Origin: Cloacibacillus sp.
GTDB taxonomy: Bacteria; Synergistota; Synergistia; Synergistales; Synergistaceae
Direction: 5' to 3'
DNA: 25,770 bases
Assembly: GCF_020860125.1 (NCBI RefSeq)
Contig: NZ_JAJBUX010000098.1
Location: 1 to 25,770, forward strand
The notes beneath the pieces are model-generated. The model saw only the letters and a program-made list of their open reading frames with translations. It had not been told where the DNA came from and made no database searches. Shown piece by piece: positions 21,955 through 25,770 of the stretch; the stretch's first letter is position 1, and every line of letters starts with the position of its first letter. Made by a program: the position numbers and the translations under genes.

Positions 21955-23207
21955 GATATTTTTTTCTCGTAACGCTCTTGCTTGGATATCTCATGAGCAA
22001 CCTTATGCGTGTATCGGGGGTTGTACTCCTGCCGCCGCTGGCGGAATCACTGGGGTTGACAGCGGCAGCGGTAGGCTTTCTATCAAGTCTATTTTTCTAT
22101 ACTTACGGTGCCAGTTATGGAGTGTGGGGCGTTCTCGTAGATAACAGAGGGCCGTTTATCTGCTGCGGCTTGTCGCTTTTAATCGGTGCGATCGGTTCAT
22201 TCATCATGGCGTTTTCAGGCTCATCCGCCGCTATAGGCGTAGGACGGGCACTTTCAGGGTTGGGAATGGCCAGCTTGTTTACCGGACTCCTTATGTACTG
22301 TGCCTTTGCTTTTTCAAAGGAAGACTATCCAGTGCTTGTGGGATTGTGTCTTGTCGTAGGGCATTCAGGCACAGTTGCCGCTGTGGCGCCACTTGGGTAT
22401 TGTTTGGATATTGTTGGTCCTAGAGGCGTTTTTTTAGCTCTTGGCATAGTGTCACTGTTGCTTGGCGTAATTCTCATTTTATTCAAAAAACAGGACCCAA
22501 GGCGGGCCTCTATGAAGTTTGATGCTGTGTCAAGTATTGCCGTAACCGATGTGATATCTGAACTTTGGCGGACGGCCAGCGCCTCTTGGGATATGTTTCC
22601 TCTGCGCGTTGTTATGCTTACGTGGGCATCTTCGGCGGCGGCGACGGCTGCGCTTCAAGGGTTATGGGCCGTTAGTTGGATACAGAGCGCGACAAAGGTT
22701 GATTTAAATACGGCGCGACTTTGCGCGACCTGGATAAGCATGGGGCTTGTCGTTGGCCCGGCTGCAGGCGCCCTGTTTTTTAAACGCTGTGGTTGTCTTG
22801 GTGAAAAAAAGGCTTTTTTATGGTGCTGCATATTCAATCAGCTGAGCTGGTTTTTCTGGATGGGAGCTTCCCGCTTTAACGACGCAATTCTTGTTTTCAG
22901 CTTTTCCGGATTTGCCGTCGGATTTTTCAACGGATGCGGCTATGTCTTCATGGGAAACGCGGTACGCAATCTTGCTCCGATGGATAAAAATGCAGGCGTT
23001 ATCGGTGTTATCAATATGCTTTTATACATCGGAGTAATTATATTCCAATGGGGGACAGGCGTAGTGCTTGACTTTTTTCCGGCTTTTTCCGCCTGTTGTT
23101 ACCGTGAAGAGGGATTCCTTATCGGGTTTGGGGTGATAATGTTGATCCAAGGGTGGACTTTCCACTTGATAACTAAGGCAGAATCATTTCGCCGTGGGGC
23201 TGCGTAG
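21951..23207 (+). CDS. Major facilitator superfamily transporter
   Basis: A 418-residue inner-membrane carrier with about 12 hydrophobic segments. MFS landmarks: the loop 2-3 region GVLVDNRGPF after TM2 (a weakened GxxxDRxGRR), GVGRALSGLGMA in TM4 and VGHSGTVAAVAPLG in TM5, then a charged central loop (KKQDPRRASMKFD). ATG at 21951 overlaps the stop of the TIM-barrel gene as ATGA; the frame is open slightly upstream to a TTG at 21927. A second transporter in a cluster that already has a TRAP system suggests product export, an alternative uptake route, or a second substrate. Direction and substrate cannot be read. A hairpin follows the stop. Confidence 0.88.
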   Translation: MRYFFLVTLLLGYLMSNLMRVSGVVLLPPLAESLGLTAAAVGFLSSLFFYTYGASYGVWGVLVDNRGPFICCGLSLLIGAIGSFIMAFSGSSAAIGVGRALSGLGMASLFTGLLMYCAFAFSKEDYPVLVGLCLVVGHSGTVAAVAPLGYCLDIVGPRGVFLALGIVSLLLGVILILFKKQDPRRASMKFDAVSSIAVTDVISELWRTASASWDMFPLRVVMLTWASSAAATAALQGLWAVSWIQSATKVDLNTARLCATWISMGLVVGPAAGALFFKRCGCLGEKKAFLWCCIFNQLSWFFWMGASRFNDAILVFSFSGFAVGFFNGCGYVFMGNAVRNLAPMDKNAGVIGVINMLLYIGVIIFQWGTGVVLDFFPAFSACCYREEGFLIGFGVIMLIQGWTFHLITKAESFRRGAA

Positions 23208-23230
23208 TGAACCTCTATAGACGATAAAAT

Positions 23231-23266
23231 TTGGGCCGGAAATTCTGTCACGTGATTTCCGGCCAA
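23231..23266. terminator. Hairpin between the convergent MFS and glutaredoxin-like genes
   Basis: GGCCGGAAAT (23234-23243) pairs perfectly with ATTTCCGGCC (23255-23264), extended by TTG/CAA with one bulge. On the - strand it is followed by AAATTTTA; on the + strand a T-run occurs only 10 bases later. It is probably a bidirectional terminator. Confidence 0.7.
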
Positions 23267-23289
23267 TCGGTATAGTATTTTTGCAGCGG

Positions 23290-23580
23290 TCAATTTTTTG
23301 AATTGGCCTCTATTCTGGCCATGACGGATTCATCGTCGAAGGGTTCTTCTCCGCCGTCAAAAGTGAAGCCGTTTTCGCAGATAATCCCGGGTATGCCGAG
23401 GCGTTTGTTGTGTTTCGTCTTATCGAAGGATTTCTCCCCGTCTCTTATGACGACAAATTCCCAGATACTTTTCAGATCTTTTTCAAAATCGCGGTAATTT
23501 GTTTCAATGCCGCGTTCTTTGCATAATTCGAGGATCCGTACTGTTTTAGGACATTGGTTACTGCCGTATACTGTAATCAT
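23290..23580 (-). CDS. Glutaredoxin-like thioredoxin-fold protein
   Basis: A 96-residue small protein starting ITVYGSNQCPKTVRILELCKERGI, a thioredoxin-fold N-terminus with a CPKT site (Cys10) carrying only the first cysteine of a CxxC. The cis-proline region is LGIPGIICENG. The middle segment (KDLKSIWEFVVIRDGEKSFDK) fits glutaredoxin-related proteins of anaerobes. A single active-site cysteine suggests monothiol chemistry or deglutathionylation-like activity; this is inference. ATG at 23580 has GGAGG ahead. It is transcribed towards the catabolic cluster and divergently from the GntR gene, so it is probably not part of the pathway. Confidence 0.78.
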   Translation of the reverse strand: MITVYGSNQCPKTVRILELCKERGIETNYRDFEKDLKSIWEFVVIRDGEKSFDKTKHNKRLGIPGIICENGFTFDGGEEPFDDESVMARIEANSKN

Positions 23581-23596
23581 TTTTTACCTCCAAGAA

Positions 23597-23625
23597 TTGA
23601 CAGATGTAAGTATGGAATGTAGAAT
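23597..23625 (+). promoter_or_regulatory. Promoter of the GntR gene
   Basis: TTGACA (23597-23602), 17 bases, TAGAAT (23620-23625): a near-ideal sigma-70-type promoter. It overlaps the expected 5' leader of the divergent glutaredoxin-like gene. The leader to the GntR start is about 95 bases. Confidence 0.7.
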
Positions 23626-23633
23626 ATGGGTAT

Positions 23634-23662
23634 ATTATATCAATTCTGGTATTTTTTGTATA
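23634..23662 (-). promoter_or_regulatory. Promoter of the glutaredoxin-like gene
   Basis: On the - strand TATACA (23662-23657), 17 bases, then TATAAT (23639-23634). It faces the GntR promoter, and the two transcripts would overlap at their 5' ends. Confidence 0.5.
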
Positions 23663-23726
23663 GATTAAAAATGGTGAATGAGAATGTATAATTTTAAATG
23701 CCGCATGGGGATGTGAATATAGAATT

Positions 23727-24407
23727 ATGAATACCGTAAAACATGATGAAGAGCAGAAAAGAGAACAAAGTCTTTCAAGTATGGTGTACGAAACAATAAA
23801 AGAGAAGATAATCAAAGGAGAGCTGCTGCCGGGCTGCGTTTTAATGGAGAGGACGCTGGCGGAGGATTTTAAAATCAGCAGGACGCCTGTGAGGGAAGCT
23901 TTGAAGCGTCTCTTGCAGGAAGGATGGGTTGTCTGGGAAGAGCGCCGAAAAGCCGTTGTTTCTGAGATAAAAGAGTCCGATGTGATAGAGCTTTTTAAAT
24001 TGCGGGATATGATAGAACCATTTGCGATAAAGACTATTATAGAAACAGGAGAACCGCAGGTCCTAGCAGGTTCGCTTGTTCCGATAACAAACGAGATGGA
24101 AAAACTCAAAGATTCTCCCAATGAATTTATGAAAAAAGATATGGAATTTCACAGTGCGATAGTGAACCAGCTGGGTATATCAAAGCTGATGCCGCTCTGG
24201 TCAAAGATATACGACGATATGATGCGCCTTGATGTCCAGTCTATTTACCCTAAAAGAGGCGCCAATCTCATCATTGCCGAACACCGCCAGCTCATCAATG
24301 CCTTTTGGAACGGTGATCTCGAAGGGGCCCTAAAATGCATAAACGAGCATTGCTCTCAGATACTCAAGGTTTATCAGTCAAAACGCGTCGTAAAAAAAGA
24401 AATTTAA
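23727..24407 (+). CDS. GntR family transcriptional regulator, FCD domain
   Basis: A 226-residue DNA-binding repressor or activator of the FadR subfamily. The N-terminal winged helix (about 18-80) has YETIKEKIIKGELLPG and the recognition region LAEDFKISRTPVREALKRLLQEG. The C-terminal FCD ligand-binding domain carries the usual metal site: Asp138 and His142 (KKDMEFHSAI), His186 (AEHRQL) and His208 (NEH). Such FCD proteins commonly sense organic acids or sugar acids, which fits control of the neighbouring TRAP cluster, and the GGTATACC palindrome at 15885-15894 suits the family. ATG at 23727 has only a weak ribosome-binding sequence. The AEC carrier gene follows 70 bases later on the same strand. 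Confidence 0.9.
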   Translation: MNTVKHDEEQKREQSLSSMVYETIKEKIIKGELLPGCVLMERTLAEDFKISRTPVREALKRLLQEGWVVWEERRKAVVSEIKESDVIELFKLRDMIEPFAIKTIIETGEPQVLAGSLVPITNEMEKLKDSPNEFMKKDMEFHSAIVNQLGISKLMPLWSKIYDDMMRLDVQSIYPKRGANLIIAEHRQLINAFWNGDLEGALKCINEHCSQILKVYQSKRVVKKEI

Positions 24408-24477
24408 CGTGAAAAACTTGAAAACAAAATTAAGTTGAAAGTATCCATGTTGGTCCGCGGTTCCAGGAGCGCCGGTC

Positions 24478-25431
24478 ATGTCTTTTAGCCAACTGCTGAG
24501 AGGGTTTATTCTCATATCTCCGTTAGCGATACTTTTGACTGCCGGGAATATACTTTCCGTTAAAGGATTTATAACAAAGGCCGACATTGCGGCTATATCC
24601 AAGTTCCTATTCTGGATAATTTCTCCTGCGCTGCTGTTTCGCAATGCTTTTCATATAGAGGGCGGTCTTGCGGGGCACCTGCCGTTTGTCTGTGCTATTG
24701 TTGCTGCGGCGCTTGCGACTGCGGTCCTCGCTTATATGATAGAGCGTTTTATTTTTTGTGAGCGGACGGCGCGGAAAGTGGCGCTCACAACGGCTGCTTC
24801 GGTGAGGCCCAACACTATTTATGTTGGATTGCCGATTGTTGAGTCGGTATTCGGTTCATCCGCAGTCGTACTGCTCTCGCTCTACGCCGCAGTCGCGATC
24901 CCTCTTTACAACCTGCTTTCGCCGCTTACAAGCAAAATAGTCCTCGCACGACGTGACAGTCTGAAAATTTTTCTGAAAAATACCTGTATCAGGATCGCAA
25001 AAAATCCGATGGTCGTTGCCCCTCTCTGCGGAATGTTTCTGGTATTCGCCGGGCTAAAACACCTTCCGGACGGCCTGGACAAAGCACTTTACATGGTGAG
25101 CAACGCCGCTACGGGCATATCTCTGCTTGTCCTCGGAGCTTCGATAGATATTAAAAACGCCAGGGGTGCGATCCTCTCCTGTTGGCGTGAAATCATTACG
25201 CGTCTTTTTGTCCATCCCGGTATACTATATTTTTGCCTCACCGTAGCCGGAGTCGATTTGTCTCTGAAAAACGTTTCTGTACTTGTGACGGCGACGCCAA
25301 CCGCGGCGACCCTCTTTGTCTTGGCGCGGGGTATTGGCCTTGACGGTGACCACGCTGCCGAACTGACGGTAATAACGATGCTTCTCTCTGCCGTTACGAT
25401 CCCGGTGTGGATAGTTTTACTCGGTGTATAA
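24478..25431 (+). CDS. AEC family transporter (auxin efflux carrier-like)
   Basis: A 317-residue inner-membrane carrier of the AEC/BART group, usual length, with about ten hydrophobic segments arranged as two repeats. Typical features: a first helix LLRGFILISPLAILLTAGNIL, the central ASVRPNTIYVGLPIVESVFG with the conserved Arg-Pro-Asn and Gly-Leu-Pro motif, and SNAATGISLLVLGASIDIK in the second half. Bacterial relatives often move malate, malonate or other organic acids. ATG at 24478 follows AGGAG with nine-base spacing. It lies after the GntR gene on the same strand and may share its promoter. It is a third carrier close to the TRAP and MFS genes. Confidence 0.88.
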   Translation: MSFSQLLRGFILISPLAILLTAGNILSVKGFITKADIAAISKFLFWIISPALLFRNAFHIEGGLAGHLPFVCAIVAAALATAVLAYMIERFIFCERTARKVALTTAASVRPNTIYVGLPIVESVFGSSAVVLLSLYAAVAIPLYNLLSPLTSKIVLARRDSLKIFLKNTCIRIAKNPMVVAPLCGMFLVFAGLKHLPDGLDKALYMVSNAATGISLLVLGASIDIKNARGAILSCWREIITRLFVHPGILYFCLTVAGVDLSLKNVSVLVTATPTAATLFVLARGIGLDGDHAAELTVITMLLSAVTIPVWIVLLGV

Positions 25432-25564
25432 GCTATAAATCAGGATACAGGCTTGTTTACTTTTGCTGGGCGCTGGTTACTGATGATGCGTTCTTGAGGG
25501 CATTAAAGAGATAACGGTTTTTAATACTTACCCTGTTCTGGTTTTAACGGAGCAATGATGACGG

Positions 25565-25623
25565 ATTCACAGATATAGGATTGCCGGTCTATTTGGTGGT
25601 TATCTTATATCTGTGAATTTTTT
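25565..25623 (+). terminator. Rho-independent terminator after the AEC gene
   Basis: ATTCACAGATATA (25565-25577) pairs perfectly with TATATCTGTGAAT (25606-25618) around a 28-base loop and runs directly into TTTTTT. The loop is unusually long for a simple terminator. Confidence 0.75.
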
Positions 25624-25692
25624 ATAATTGATATCTGCATTTGAGCAATTTACTTTACGGCAGGTTAAATCTTGATATTTTGAGTAATAAAA

Positions 25693-25717
25693 TATTTTTC
25701 CGAGATTCGGAAAAATA
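25693..25717. promoter_or_regulatory. Perfect palindrome, operator candidate
   Basis: TATTTTTCCGA, GAT, TCGGAAAAATA: 11-base arms with no mismatch and a 3-base centre, about 20 bases upstream of a TTGACA box. It may be an operator for the gene beyond the window end, or a terminator-like hairpin. Confidence 0.5.
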
Positions 25718-25734
25718 ATCTGCTAAATGGTATC

Positions 25735-25761
25735 TTGACAATTTTCTAATATAGCGATAAT
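25735..25761 (+). promoter_or_regulatory. Promoter-like pair at the window end
   Basis: TTGACA (25735-25740), 15 bases, then GATAAT (25756-25761). The -35 box is perfect and the spacing short. The gene it would serve lies outside the window. Confidence 0.4.
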
Positions 25762-25770
25762 GTATATATG

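Larger units (their letters stand above)
25432..25770. other. Gene-free end of the window
   Basis: No convincing coding frame is seen. The first 130 bases after the AEC gene show nothing I can name. Then come a strong terminator (25565-25623), a palindrome (25693-25717) and a promoter-like pair (25735-25761) that leads to a gene beyond the window. Confidence 0.6.

Noticed and set aside
1..25770. tRNA, rRNA, CRISPR, insertion sequences
   Set aside because: Looked for by eye on both strands; no cloverleaf, repeat array, transposase frame or rRNA segment was found.

Overview
The window looks like a chromosomal segment from a member of the Synergistota (Cloacibacillus/Synergistes type). The strongest sign is the C-terminus of the first protein (Gly-Gly-Gly-Cys motif, one hydrophobic helix, basic tail), which matches the Synergist-CTERM sorting signal. 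An anaerobic gene set agrees with this: the [FeFe]-hydrogenase maturase HydF, the TM1266-type hydrogenase regulator, phosphate butyryltransferase and a TRAP transporter. This is my reading of the sequence; no search was run. No tRNA, rRNA, CRISPR array or insertion sequence was seen.

Layout. (1) 94-4098 (+) encodes a 1334-residue secreted, multidomain C10-type cysteine protease with RTX-like repeats and a Synergist-CTERM anchor; its 5' half is AT-rich and its 3' half GC-rich. (2) 4211-6655 (-) is a three-gene unit, TM1266 regulator > periplasmic substrate-binding protein > hydF, preceded by a leader with a terminator hairpin immediately upstream of the first ribosome-binding site. (3) 6818-10758 holds housekeeping genes: a PlsC acyltransferase (-), then (+) a DUF502 membrane protein, ptb, an alpha/beta hydrolase and an M23 peptidase. 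(4) 10903-12534 (-) is pruA. (5) 12767-15749 (-) is a molybdate uptake operon modC-modA-modB-modD with a near-ideal operator/promoter. modB has no ATG, GTG or TTG at its true N-terminus and continues in frame after the modA stop.

(6) From about 15.85 kb the base composition drops to AT-richer DNA and a catabolic cluster begins (+): a VOC protein, TRAP transporter dctP-dctQ-dctM, a divergent shikimate-dehydrogenase-family protein, an unrecognised protein, a TIM-barrel isomerase/dehydratase and an MFS carrier. After a convergent glutaredoxin-like gene come a GntR/FCD regulator and an AEC-family carrier. A GGTATACC palindrome, typical of FCD-type GntR operators, sits in the promoter region of the cluster. 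The simplest reading is a regulated uptake and conversion system for a carboxylated, possibly quinate/shikimate-like, compound; the substrate is inferred, not shown.

(7) 25432-25770 has no gene. It holds a strong terminator, a palindrome and a promoter-like pair leading out of the window.

The most interesting items are the attenuator-like leader of the hydF unit, the modA/modB junction, the mosaic protease, operator-like elements shared between mod and pruA, and the uncharacterised catabolic cluster.
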